DNA of 64,000 nucleotides, from assembly GCA_002842045.1 (NCBI GenBank), contig PHBX01000016.1, forward strand, positions 62,001-126,000, in the 5' to 3' direction. This document shows, piece by piece, positions 47,225 through 55,228 of this stretch; the stretch's first letter is position 1; each line of letters opens with the position of its first letter. The notes under the pieces were generated by a model that made no database searches, was not told the DNA's origin, and was given only the letters and a program-made list of their open reading frames with translations. The position numbers and the translations under genes are program-made. Origin of the DNA: Chloroflexi bacterium HGW-Chloroflexi-3 (GTDB lineage: Bacteria; Chloroflexota; Anaerolineae; Anaerolineales; Anaerolineaceae).

Positions 47225-47986
47225 CTAATCGGTCTGGATCCTGTATCCAACACGATCCGCGGTAATAATTACTTCAATACCTGGTTTAATTGCGTCAAAT
47301 TTATTTCGAATAGTATGTACCAGGTATTTAATTCGATTCTTAACATAATTACTGTTTTCACCCCAGATTTCATCGGCTATTTCCTTGTACTTCACCACAT
47401 GGGGAATATTCTTGGCTAATAATTCAATGAGTTCATATTCTTTTGGGGAAAGTTGAACAAACTGACCTTGAAAATTCACTTCGCGTTTTGAGAAATTGAT
47501 GGTCAATCCAGTTTCTGGAATCGATACCCCATCAATCACAGATAATAATTTTGAACGTCTCAGGACAGCATGAATACGAGCGATTAATTCATCCCTGTGG
47601 AATGGTTTAGTAATGTAATCATCACTCCCCAGATTGAGCAGATCAACAATATTATCTTTACTGTTCAATGCAGATACAACAATAACCGGTGATTGTGTAA
47701 TATCTCTAAGTTTTTTTAAAGTCGTTTTTCCATCTACTTCTGGCATCATTAGATCGAGTAAAACAATATCTGGCTGGATTTTTTCAACGATTAATATGGC
47801 GTCCATTCCACTGCGAGCAGAAACAACATCGAAATCTGATAATCTCAAAATCCGTTTGATCAATTCAACAGTATCAGGATCATCATCAACAATGAGCACT
47901 TTCTTGTTTCTTCTTAAAGTTTCATCAAGATCTATTCCGACACTCTGAGTTGGATTGTCATTATTGCTTACTGGTGTTTTGATCAT
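47225..47986 (-). CDS. OmpR/PhoB-type response regulator, orphan
   Basis: 253 residues. Receiver domain at about 28-145: acidic pocket D34-D36, phospho-acceptor D78 in VLLDLMMP, and a Lys in DDYITKPF. The winged-helix output domain ends the protein (LSPKEYELIELLAKN, VVKYKEIADEIWG, RIKYLVHTIRNKFDA, ADRVGYRI). No histidine kinase gene is near. It starts right after the terminator of RNA copy B, with GGAG 5 nt before the ATG. It precedes wall-protein gene 2, so it may control surface-protein genes, including its own operon. Confidence 0.93.
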   Translation of the reverse strand: MIKTPVSNNDNPTQSVGIDLDETLRRNKKVLIVDDDPDTVELIKRILRLSDFDVVSARSGMDAILIVEKIQPDIVLLDLMMPEVDGKTTLKKLRDITQSPVIVVSALNSKDNIVDLLNLGSDDYITKPFHRDELIARIHAVLRRSKLLSVIDGVSIPETGLTINFSKREVNFQGQFVQLSPKEYELIELLAKNIPHVVKYKEIADEIWGENSNYVKNRIKYLVHTIRNKFDAIKPGIEVIITADRVGYRIQTD

Positions 47987-48000
47987 CTTCGCTCCAAAAT

Positions 48001-48105
48001 AAAAAAACCGGCGTATAAATTACGGCCGGTTTCGCTTCTAGGCTCCACGAACACTTTCCCAATATCAGGGTAAGCGACCAATTGCATGTTCGCTTCGTAG
48101 CCTCC
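48001..48105 (-). ncRNA. Structured leader RNA, copy B, with terminator
   Basis: Same class as copy A, 83-nt core plus terminator (47998-48035, ACCGGCCGUAAUUUAUACGC­CGGU type). Stem CGAACA/UGUUCG is perfect here. The CCC/GGG hairpin differs in sequence but is kept. The U run is followed at once by the GGAG ribosome site and ATG of the response regulator gene, so termination would directly deprive it of mRNA. Confidence 0.8.
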
Positions 48106-48127
48106 ACGGTATCCAATTTTTAAAAAA

Positions 48128-48229
48128 CAAAAAAACCGACTTTGCAGGCCGGTTTCGCTACTAGGCTCCTCAGACATTACCCTAAATTACAAGGGAAGCG
48201 ACCACATTTCAGTCTGATTCACTGCCTCC
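48128..48229 (-). ncRNA. Structured leader RNA, copy C, with terminator
   Basis: Upstream member of a tandem pair with copy B. The helix positions are kept with other bases: UCAGAC pairs with GUCUGA where B has CGAACA/UGUUCG. The CCCU/AGGG hairpin and the GGUCGCUU / AGCGAAACC pairing are also kept. The terminator is ACCGGCC...GUCGGUUUUUUUG (48128-48155). It begins about 10 nt after the predicted transcription start. Confidence 0.8.
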
Positions 48230-48244
48230 TGATTACTTACTTAT

Positions 48245-48272
48245 ATTATACAGAGTTTAATCGGTTTGTCAA
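48245..48272 (-). promoter_or_regulatory. Strong promoter of the leader RNA-response regulator operon
   Basis: Minus strand TTGACA, 16-nt spacer, TATAAT: consensus boxes. The start near 48238 places copy C at the very 5' end of the transcript. Confidence 0.85.
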
Positions 48273-48327
48273 TATATTTCTAACCATTTTATAACCTATT
48301 TCCTTACCATTTTTCATTAAAAGATTC

Positions 48328-49161
48328 TTAATTTCTTTCATTAGTGATGGGAATAGGTTCGGAACCAATTGGACTGGCCACAATTATGAGACGATGTGTA
48401 TTGCTGAAATATGGCCAGCAGGTGATTAATGTGATTCTTTCATCTTCCGATGGAAGAATCCATCTGGCGTTTTCTAATCTTTCATCGAGACTGACATCCC
48501 GCTCAGGAAGTATCATCGTATTTGAAACAATATATTGGTACACATGGAAATCATTTCCATAGATGAATATCTCATTACCAGAAACCAATTTATCCAGATT
48601 CTCAAATACTTTTCCATAAACATTATGATGTCCATTTAAAACTGTATTACCAGGTGCGCCCAAAAACGCACTATCAAAATGCCATCCAATCGCGTATTCA
48701 TCTGGAGCCAACCATTGAATATAGGTTTTATCGCCTTGAATGATCTCTTTATTGGTAGCATTGATAATATCCGCAATTAAATCAATAGAAGGAATTGAAA
48801 TTCTCACAGGTACAACATCATATTCTTTCGTTTTTTCTGGAGTAGGTTTTTTATTGTTAGAGACTTCAATATTTACCGGTAAAAATCCTTCATTCTCAAA
48901 ACCTGAAAAATCAATTAATTCCTCATTCTCGTTTGAATCCGTGGTGGGCATACTTCCAGCTTGAGTTTCACTATTGATTTGCTGATATGGCTTATCCGGA
49001 ATACTGACTGTAGGGACTAGATTTATTCTTGTGGTAGAAAATAATCTTTTGTATTTATAGTATTGATTCATGATTGGATCTTCAAAAACATTGAATATAG
49101 AAGCTCCAATTAATACCAGTCCTATAACAAATAGAAGTTTTCCGGATATATCTTTTTTCAA
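48328..49161 (-). CDS. Membrane-anchored sortase (class D/E-like)
   Basis: 277 residues: N-terminal membrane anchor (LLFVIGLVLIGASIFNVF), a linker of about 90 residues, and a sortase domain from about 115. It has the catalytic His in TVLNGHHNVYGKVFENLD (His178), Cys248 in ITLITCWP and Arg257 in HRLIIVA. It most likely cleaves the IPVTG signals of the two wall proteins nearby and links them to the envelope. It has its own start, 90 nt beyond the leader RNA promoter and not part of that transcript. Confidence 0.9.
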   Translation of the reverse strand: MKKDISGKLLFVIGLVLIGASIFNVFEDPIMNQYYKYKRLFSTTRINLVPTVSIPDKPYQQINSETQAGSMPTTDSNENEELIDFSGFENEGFLPVNIEVSNNKKPTPEKTKEYDVVPVRISIPSIDLIADIINATNKEIIQGDKTYIQWLAPDEYAIGWHFDSAFLGAPGNTVLNGHHNVYGKVFENLDKLVSGNEIFIYGNDFHVYQYIVSNTMILPERDVSLDERLENARWILPSEDERITLITCWPYFSNTHRLIIVASPIGSEPIPITNERN

Positions 49162-49288
49162 AATTACCTACTACATCAAATTGAAATCATATTATGATAA
49201 ATTAATTTTTAGTTCAATCTCATAATTTTACAATATAGTTCAGATCTGGATAACTGGCATAACCATTTACAAACTTTTCCTCTATCAT

Positions 49289-50047
49289 TCATTTTGACTT
49301 GACTATACTCTTTAAAACACCCAGACCTTCTATTTCTATTTCAACTATATCATTATCACTCAACACACCAACCCCGGCTGGAGTACCTGTAAGAATTAGG
49401 TCGCCTGGTTCCAATGTCATTACACTTGAAATAAAGGCAAGTAATTTTTCTACTGGAAACACCATATCCCGTGTTGATGCCATTTGCCGTACTTGTTGAT
49501 TCACCTTGCAGGTGATTAGTGCATCAGAAGGATCAAATTCTGTTTCAATACACGGACCAACTGGACAAAATGTATCAAACCCTTTAGCGCGTGTCCACTG
49601 CCCGTCCAGCCTTTGTAAGTCTCTGGCGGTGACATCATTAGCAATTGTGTATCCAAAAATATAGTCTTCTGCATTCTCAGGATCAATCCATCTGCCTCGT
49701 TTTCCTATAATTACACCTAATTCGGCTTCATGTTCTACCTGATTCGATTGGGGAGGTAAAACTATCCTTTCGTTGGTACCGATGAGTGAACTGGGTGGTT
49801 TAAAAAATATGAGAGGTATTTCAGGTACATCCACCTTGTGTTCAGCCGCATGGGCAGCATAATTTCTGCCAATACAAATAATTTTTGTCGGTGCTACGGC
49901 TGGCAATAGATTAACTTCAGAAATCAAAATGTTGGCTTCAAATCGACGGTAATTTTCAAAAATATTCCCGTCAATTTTTCCGATTTTATCTTCGAAATAC
50001 CATCCCCAACTTACAGAACCTTGTTGCTCATATCGCAAAAATTTCAT
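49289..50047 (-). CDS. Fumarylacetoacetate hydrolase-family protein
   Basis: 252 residues with the FAH domain: ICIGRNYAAHAAEHK, the metal-site glutamates in HEAELGVIIGKRGRWI, NDVTARDLQ, ILTGTPAGVGVL. The family splits or decarboxylates acylpyruvates and related oxo-acids; the substrate is not evident. Single gene. Confidence 0.9.
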   Translation of the reverse strand: MKFLRYEQQGSVSWGWYFEDKIGKIDGNIFENYRRFEANILISEVNLLPAVAPTKIICIGRNYAAHAAEHKVDVPEIPLIFFKPPSSLIGTNERIVLPPQSNQVEHEAELGVIIGKRGRWIDPENAEDYIFGYTIANDVTARDLQRLDGQWTRAKGFDTFCPVGPCIETEFDPSDALITCKVNQQVRQMASTRDMVFPVEKLLAFISSVMTLEPGDLILTGTPAGVGVLSDNDIVEIEIEGLGVLKSIVKSK

Positions 50048-50155
50048 AATCCACCTGGAGAAGATTGCATATTATTTCTTTGATCAATAACAAAATTTCA
50101 TTTTTTATTCATGGTTGATGAAAAACCACTCAGGTATTATAATTCAGCTACATCC

Positions 50156-50229
50156 GGGCGGATAGCTCAGTTGGTTAGAGCGCATCTCTTACACAGATGA
50201 GGTCGCAGGTTCGAGCCCTGTTCTGCCCA
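50156..50229 (+). tRNA. tRNA-Val (anticodon TAC)
   Basis: Full cloverleaf: acceptor GGGCGGA/TCTGCCC, D stem GCTC/GAGC, anticodon stem CATCT/AGATG with loop CTTACAC (TAC at 50190-50192), T arm GCAGG-TTCGAGC-CCTGT, discriminator A. CCA is not encoded. Confidence 0.97.
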
Positions 50230-50238
50230 CAAAAACTG

Positions 50239-51402
50239 CTAAAAAACACCTTGCATGGATTGAGCATAACCTGTCAATTCGACATACCCATATCCTGATA
50301 TTTCTTCACCATTTAGGGTACCATTTATACGTACAGCACCTTCCCAATAACGGAAAAATAAATTCATTTCCTGATCATTCATCACTGGCGTTATCTCCAT
50401 TTTCAAATTTATCTGCTCGATATTAATTTTCCATTTATTTGGATATGTAATTTGGTCAGATGTTTGCCATGTATCAAGTACTTCAATTTCGAAATCATTC
50501 ACTTCTAAATTCTCAGTATTGCCGTCCTTAAATATGATTGTCCCACTGGAAAAATCGCTAAAGCTTCCATCTTCCTGACGTATCTGAAACAACATAATTT
50601 CTGTTTGTTTATCCAATTGAATCGAGAACCAATCCCAACCAATTTGGTTGCTTCCCAGTGTGCTGGTGCCAAATTCATGATCCATCCAGCTAAATCCGTT
50701 AACGTCAAATTCCTCATCAGAAATGCGTATCCTACCCGTAGTTCCCATGCGAGTCTGGCTGAAATAATAGGATGCATTGCCAATCTCACTGCCTTTCTGG
50801 CTCAATCCATCATCACCGTGAAAAATGATGCCTTTTACATCAGTCAGTATTAAGTTAATTTCAACATTATCGAACCCTGCATTCATTTGAAAAACGTTGT
50901 CCGACAATTGAACAATTTCCCAATCTTTTAGCCAGATGGAAAACAATGGATTGACCGATGTTCCTGCTAATCCGGCAGATCCTCTGGAAATATGGTCAAA
51001 AACATAATGTTGATTACTTGCTGTATCTGTAACCGCAAAATGTGCTAAATAGATTTGATTACTGGCCCAATTTGATGCACTTAAGTCATCAAATTGATCT
51101 GAGATAGCCCTTCTGAAAAAAGTCAATTGATATCCAAAGTGCCTGCCATCATCTGTAAATATATTTCCGGTGTAATACCACCATTCTGTCAAGTATTCTG
51201 GATGAGCACCGTGATCGTCCGGAAAAACAAAATCCATGCGATCAATTGCCTTCTTATACTTATTTTCTTTTATGTTACTTTGATCATCTAAGAATGAAAT
51301 CGTGGAACCACTCAATTGACCAGGTTTGTTAATTGTTAACACAAAGAAACCAGATATCAGTAAAAGTATTATAAATATAGTAAATAAATATTTTTTATTC
51401 AT
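50239..51402 (-). CDS. Lipocalin-like AttH/CrtC-domain lipoprotein or membrane-anchored protein
   Basis: 387 residues. A hydrophobic N-terminus (YLFTIFIILLLISGFFVLTI, an uncleaved anchor or signal) precedes an AttH/carotenoid-hydratase-like domain. It has HPEYLTEWWYYTGNI, GYQLTFFRR, FSWMDHEFGTSTL and GWDWFSIQLD. Such proteins are found with ABC exporters of the AttEFGH kind. Its start overlaps the permease stop by 8 nt, so the association is direct. It probably handles a hydrophobic molecule at the cell surface. Confidence 0.85.
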   Translation of the reverse strand: MNKKYLFTIFIILLLISGFFVLTINKPGQLSGSTISFLDDQSNIKENKYKKAIDRMDFVFPDDHGAHPEYLTEWWYYTGNIFTDDGRHFGYQLTFFRRAISDQFDDLSASNWASNQIYLAHFAVTDTASNQHYVFDHISRGSAGLAGTSVNPLFSIWLKDWEIVQLSDNVFQMNAGFDNVEINLILTDVKGIIFHGDDGLSQKGSEIGNASYYFSQTRMGTTGRIRISDEEFDVNGFSWMDHEFGTSTLGSNQIGWDWFSIQLDKQTEIMLFQIRQEDGSFSDFSSGTIIFKDGNTENLEVNDFEIEVLDTWQTSDQITYPNKWKINIEQINLKMEITPVMNDQEMNLFFRYWEGAVRINGTLNGEEISGYGYVELTGYAQSMQGVF

Positions 51403-53947
51403 CTCGAATGACCTGGATCGGCTTTAATTTATTCAATTTTCTCAGGGGATAAATCGCTGCAATAAACGCTGCCAGCATCGCAATAATCACACCTTGTGTG
51501 ATCGACCAGAAATCCATATAGAATTGAATTGTCCAACCAAATGAACGAAGATTAATGACATACACCAGGATGAGCGAAATCACAATCCCGGTTGGAATCG
51601 CAAATATGCCTGCGAAAAAACCCATCAGACCTGTCTCAGTTAAAACCAGATGATTCAATTCCTTTTGATGGAAACCAATCGCTTTCAACATCCCAAATTC
51701 ACGTTTTCGATCAAGCAATATGATCAAGGTTGCACTTAAAATGCCAATAAACGAGACCATTGTTGCAATGAAACGCAAAGCATTTGTGATTGCAAATGTG
51801 CGGTCGAATACAACCATCACATCGTCACGCAAATTTTGGTTGGAACGGACAAGAAGTTGCTGATTGTTTTGCCCTATTCGTGATTTAATTTCTTGTACAG
51901 CTTCGTTTACATTTTTATCTTCATCCAAATTGATTGATATTGCAGTAATCTCTTCATTTTTCCAATATTTTTTAAATACTGAGCGCGTCATCATGATATA
52001 TCCCTGGCTGGAGGTATAGTCTGAAAAAATGCCAATGATTTCAAAACTGACTTTCCCTGCCGGAGTCTCTATTGGCAGCACATCGTTTATGTCTACATCA
52101 AATCGATTCGCTAGAGGTTCTGCGATCAGTATTTTTTCCAATAATAGATTATTCCAAATATTCTCTATTGGTGCTCCAGTTTTGGTAAAAATGCGTTCGT
52201 AGGCGATTTCATCATTTGTGATCACATTAATTTGCAGATTACCAAAATCGCTGATTCCATTTGTAGTCAATAAGGTGTCAATTTTATTAATTTCAGGATA
52301 TTCATAGATGGATCTGACTGATTCCTGATCGATATATGCGCTCGAACGATTTGAAAATTGGTTTGGTACAGATATGTAAATATCACCCGCCAATGTCTCT
52401 CGAAGCCAGATCGAAACTGTGTACCGGAAACTATTGATCATCATCGCCATCCCAATCGTTACGGATACAGCAACCATCAACGAAGAAACAGCTACGGCTG
52501 TACGGCTGAGGGATCGATATAATTCCCGTGCTGCCATCCCAGGAATTAATCCAAAGTATTTTTTTAAAACCTTCGACAGGATTGGGAGAATTAAGAATAA
52601 ACCAAGTGCGGCAAAAATGGAAAAACCGATAACAACCAGAAGAGTCGCTCCAAATGCCCACCACAGATTTTGAAAATAGGGGGAATACAATAAATAATAA
52701 CTCATAAAAAAAAGGATCACTCCAAGAAAAGAAAGAATAATAAGGTTCTTCCTGACTTTACCTTCGTAACCGGATCGAATTTTTGCTGTGCGAGGAGTTA
52801 CCTGTGTTGCTTCGATCGCAGGTGGAATAGAAACAAAAATTGTCGCAAAAATACCCAGTAGAATCCCTTTGATAACGCTGACGAAAGGAATAGATACACT
52901 TTTCACAGTAGTAACATAATATAAATCATTGATTGTTTGTAATATCAAATTAACTGTTTCTCGTCCAAGAGCAGATCCAACAAGTACACCAAAAATCGTG
53001 CCCATCAATCCAATCACCAGCGCTTCAAATATGATCATAAAGAAAATTTCTGATCGATAGAAGCCAATGCTACGATACAAACCAATTAATTCTCTTCTTT
53101 GAATGACTGAAAAAGTCATCGTGTTATATATCAGAAACCCACCAACGACCAGTGCTAATAAACTAAGTGCTGTGAGGTTAAGTTGAAAAGCTCCTACCAT
53201 ATTACTTAATTGTTGATTTTGTTCGCTTGTTAAGCGGACGACCAGTCCAGAAAGCAGTTGTTTTTTAATAATTTCTTCTTTATCTGGGTCAGTAATAATT
53301 AATTCTATTCTGTCTAAAATACCAATTTTATTGAACGCAACCTGTGCTGTGGAGATATCGACAATAATCATCCCATTTAGAGATTCTTTTGCAATCGGTT
53401 CGTCGGTCGAAATAAACCCAACAATTTTTAATTTTCCTGGTTTTCCTTCGAAAATAAAATTGATCACATCACCCAGTTGTATGTCAAATTCATCCGCTAG
53501 GTCCTGCGCTATGATACCAGTATTGGGTTCTGAAATAATCGAAATTAATTGGTTGAGTTGACTATCGTCGTCTCCATAGAATTGTCGAAAAGGAAAATCT
53601 AATAATGGATCAACCCCTAAAATTAAAATTGCTTGCTGATCAAATTCTGAAACATTTACATATCCTTCGATGATAGGTGATGCTACATTAATAACACCAG
53701 TTCTAACCATTTCAGCAAAATATTCTTCTGGTATCCCCGATCCAGAAGCCAGTATCTGATGGGTTGCTTTTCCCGTTATACTTTGTGTACTTAAATAAAT
53801 CGCTTTTTTTGAACTTTCATTTGCATAATCAATAGCAATTACAACCGCAACTCCCAATAGAATACCAATAATTAAAAGTATCGTCTGCCGACTCTGTCGA
53901 ATCAGATGACGCAAACTAAATTTCAACAACAAACCTACAGTTTTCAT
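51395..53947 (-). CDS. FtsX-type ABC transporter permease (duplicated)
   Basis: About 850 residues in two similar halves, each with an extracytoplasmic MacB-like domain and FtsX-domain helices. An N-terminal helix (ILLIIGILLGVAVVIAIDYA) and about ten membrane helices are seen in all. The C-terminus has GMLKAIGFHQKEL and IYPLRKLNKLKPIQVIRDE, the normal FtsX ending. The frame is open to 53971; I chose the ATG at 53947 because GGAATAAG lies before it and no site precedes the other. Forms a transporter with the ATPase upstream. Confidence 0.88.
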   Translation of the reverse strand: MKTVGLLLKFSLRHLIRQSRQTILLIIGILLGVAVVIAIDYANESSKKAIYLSTQSITGKATHQILASGSGIPEEYFAEMVRTGVINVASPIIEGYVNVSEFDQQAILILGVDPLLDFPFRQFYGDDDSQLNQLISIISEPNTGIIAQDLADEFDIQLGDVINFIFEGKPGKLKIVGFISTDEPIAKESLNGMIIVDISTAQVAFNKIGILDRIELIITDPDKEEIIKKQLLSGLVVRLTSEQNQQLSNMVGAFQLNLTALSLLALVVGGFLIYNTMTFSVIQRRELIGLYRSIGFYRSEIFFMIIFEALVIGLMGTIFGVLVGSALGRETVNLILQTINDLYYVTTVKSVSIPFVSVIKGILLGIFATIFVSIPPAIEATQVTPRTAKIRSGYEGKVRKNLIILSFLGVILFFMSYYLLYSPYFQNLWWAFGATLLVVIGFSIFAALGLFLILPILSKVLKKYFGLIPGMAARELYRSLSRTAVAVSSLMVAVSVTIGMAMMINSFRYTVSIWLRETLAGDIYISVPNQFSNRSSAYIDQESVRSIYEYPEINKIDTLLTTNGISDFGNLQINVITNDEIAYERIFTKTGAPIENIWNNLLLEKILIAEPLANRFDVDINDVLPIETPAGKVSFEIIGIFSDYTSSQGYIMMTRSVFKKYWKNEEITAISINLDEDKNVNEAVQEIKSRIGQNNQQLLVRSNQNLRDDVMVVFDRTFAITNALRFIATMVSFIGILSATLIILLDRKREFGMLKAIGFHQKELNHLVLTETGLMGFFAGIFAIPTGIVISLILVYVINLRSFGWTIQFYMDFWSITQGVIIAMLAAFIAAIYPLRKLNKLKPIQVIRDE

Positions 53948-53948
53948 C

Positions 53949-54644
53949 TTATTCCGGTTTTTTACATGCAACTAATTTTCCATCAATAATCGAAAAAACC
54001 TGGTCGGCAAATTTTGCTGCTTCTCGACTATGAGTAACCAATATCATGTTTCTTTGATTTTCTTTGACCAATCTGGACAGTAATTCCATGACAATTTTTC
54101 CATTTTTTTCATCAAGATTACCGGTGGGCTCATCAGCCAATATCAAATCTGGTTTATGAACAATGGCTCGTGCAATTGCAACTCTTTGTTGTTCCCCGCC
54201 GGATAACTTATCTGGAAAATCATTTCTGCGAGCAAACATATCAACCTCTGAAAGCAGAAATTCTGCCCGAAGAAGGTCATCTTTTGTAACCATATTTTTC
54301 AATTCCAACGGTAAGATCACATTTTCCCAAACTGTCAATGATGGCAGCAAATTAATAAATTGGAAGATAAAACCGATGTTATTTCTTCTAATTTCAGTTA
54401 GATTTCGTTCAGATGACGCAGATATATTATTTCCATTAAAACGTATAGAACCTGAAGAAACCGAATCGATGCCACTGATTAAGTTTAATAGCGTGCTTTT
54501 TCCGCTCCCACTTTTACCCAAGATGGCAATGATCTGACCGTTTTCGAACGATATTGAAATCTGATCTAATACTTTTCTTTGATTATTCGATCCATCAATA
54601 TAAATTTTTGTAACTTTTTCTAATTGCAAGAATATTTTTTCCAT
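53949..54644 (-). CDS. ABC transporter ATP-binding protein (LolD/MacB type)
   Basis: 231 residues from the ATG at 54644 (the frame runs to 54653). Walker A GKSGSGKST, signature LSGGEQQRVAIARA, Walker B LILADEPTGNLD, then the switch His in LVTHSREAAKF. Partner of the FtsX-type permease 1 nt downstream. First gene of the three-gene exporter set. Confidence 0.92.
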   Translation of the reverse strand: MEKIFLQLEKVTKIYIDGSNNQRKVLDQISISFENGQIIAILGKSGSGKSTLLNLISGIDSVSSGSIRFNGNNISASSERNLTEIRRNNIGFIFQFINLLPSLTVWENVILPLELKNMVTKDDLLRAEFLLSEVDMFARRNDFPDKLSGGEQQRVAIARAIVHKPDLILADEPTGNLDEKNGKIVMELLSRLVKENQRNMILVTHSREAAKFADQVFSIIDGKLVACKKPE

Positions 54645-54815
54645 AATCCTCATTTATCGAAATTCTAATCCCTTTCTACTTTTTTTTCGAAATACCTGTA
54701 CAACATTTTACAAAATTTATACATTTTTTTACGATTATTTTTTTATTGATTGACAACACTAAGGTTAATGCTTGGTTTTAATAAAAGATCTCTTTCTGAA
54801 TGTAGTTAAGCTTGT

Positions 54816-54821
54816 TATAAT
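54816..54821 (+). promoter_or_regulatory. -10 box of the ssrA promoter
   Basis: TATAAT 10 nt before the tmRNA 5' end. The -35 region (TTTCTG, 17 nt upstream) is poor. Confidence 0.6.
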
Positions 54822-54831
54822 AAACATATCT

Positions 54832-55195
54832 GGGGATGACAGGCTTCGACGGGAGAGGCTGGTCCCAGATTGCGAGCCGAGAGGTACCGACCTCGATAAA
54901 TCAGTACAATGCTATGCCTCTCGCTGCCTAGTGAGAGACTAGTAGCCGAATGGTTCCTTTGAGGACCACGTCTATCTACCCCGCCTCCTGACCGGTGGAA
55001 GAATAGGCGACACAAAGTCAGGGTGCCATATTTCAATCTGCAGGAAATATGAAAGAGGACTTTCGGGTCTGAGCAGATAGCACTACATCAGTTTTGTTAG
55101 TTGTCTGATGTAGCTGCAAATGGATCAACTAACTACGCTCGTAGATATCTGTTGATCTATTCTTTCGGACGCGGGTTCGATTCCCGCCATCTCCA
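54832..55195 (+). ncRNA. ssrA: Transfer-messenger RNA (tmRNA)
   Basis: 364 nt. The 5' end GGGGATGACAGGCTTCGACGG and the 3' end GGGTTCGATTCCCGCCATCTCCA form the tRNA-like domain; the acceptor GGGGATG pairs with CATCTCC. CCA is not encoded. The tag frame ends ATG CCT CTC GCT GCC TAG TGA (54914-54934), giving a tag ending MPLAA with tandem stops. The resume codon is uncertain. CAG at 54902, preceded by TAAAT, would give QYNAMPLAA, nine residues. Rescues stalled ribosomes with SmpB (not in the window). Confidence 0.97.
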
Positions 55196-55228
55196 CTACT
55201 ATTTATATATATATCCAGATCGAATGGC

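Noticed and set aside
47983..48177. Short open frame running across leader RNA copies B and C
   Set aside because: It crosses two terminators and follows the repeated RNA sequence; not a gene.
45827..48229. The repeated RNA as a CRISPR array or a mobile repeat
   Set aside because: There are only three long copies, each upstream of a gene with its own terminator, in one orientation, with compensatory differences; no spacer series or cas genes.
45827..48229. The repeated RNA as a known c-di-GMP, T-box, TPP or SAM riboswitch
   Set aside because: None of the hallmark strings I remember for these classes occurs in it on either strand; this was an eye comparison and not a search.
54815..55036. 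Open frame on the minus strand over the tmRNA
   Set aside because: The region is clearly ssrA; the frame has Cys/Arg-rich nonsense and no start signal.
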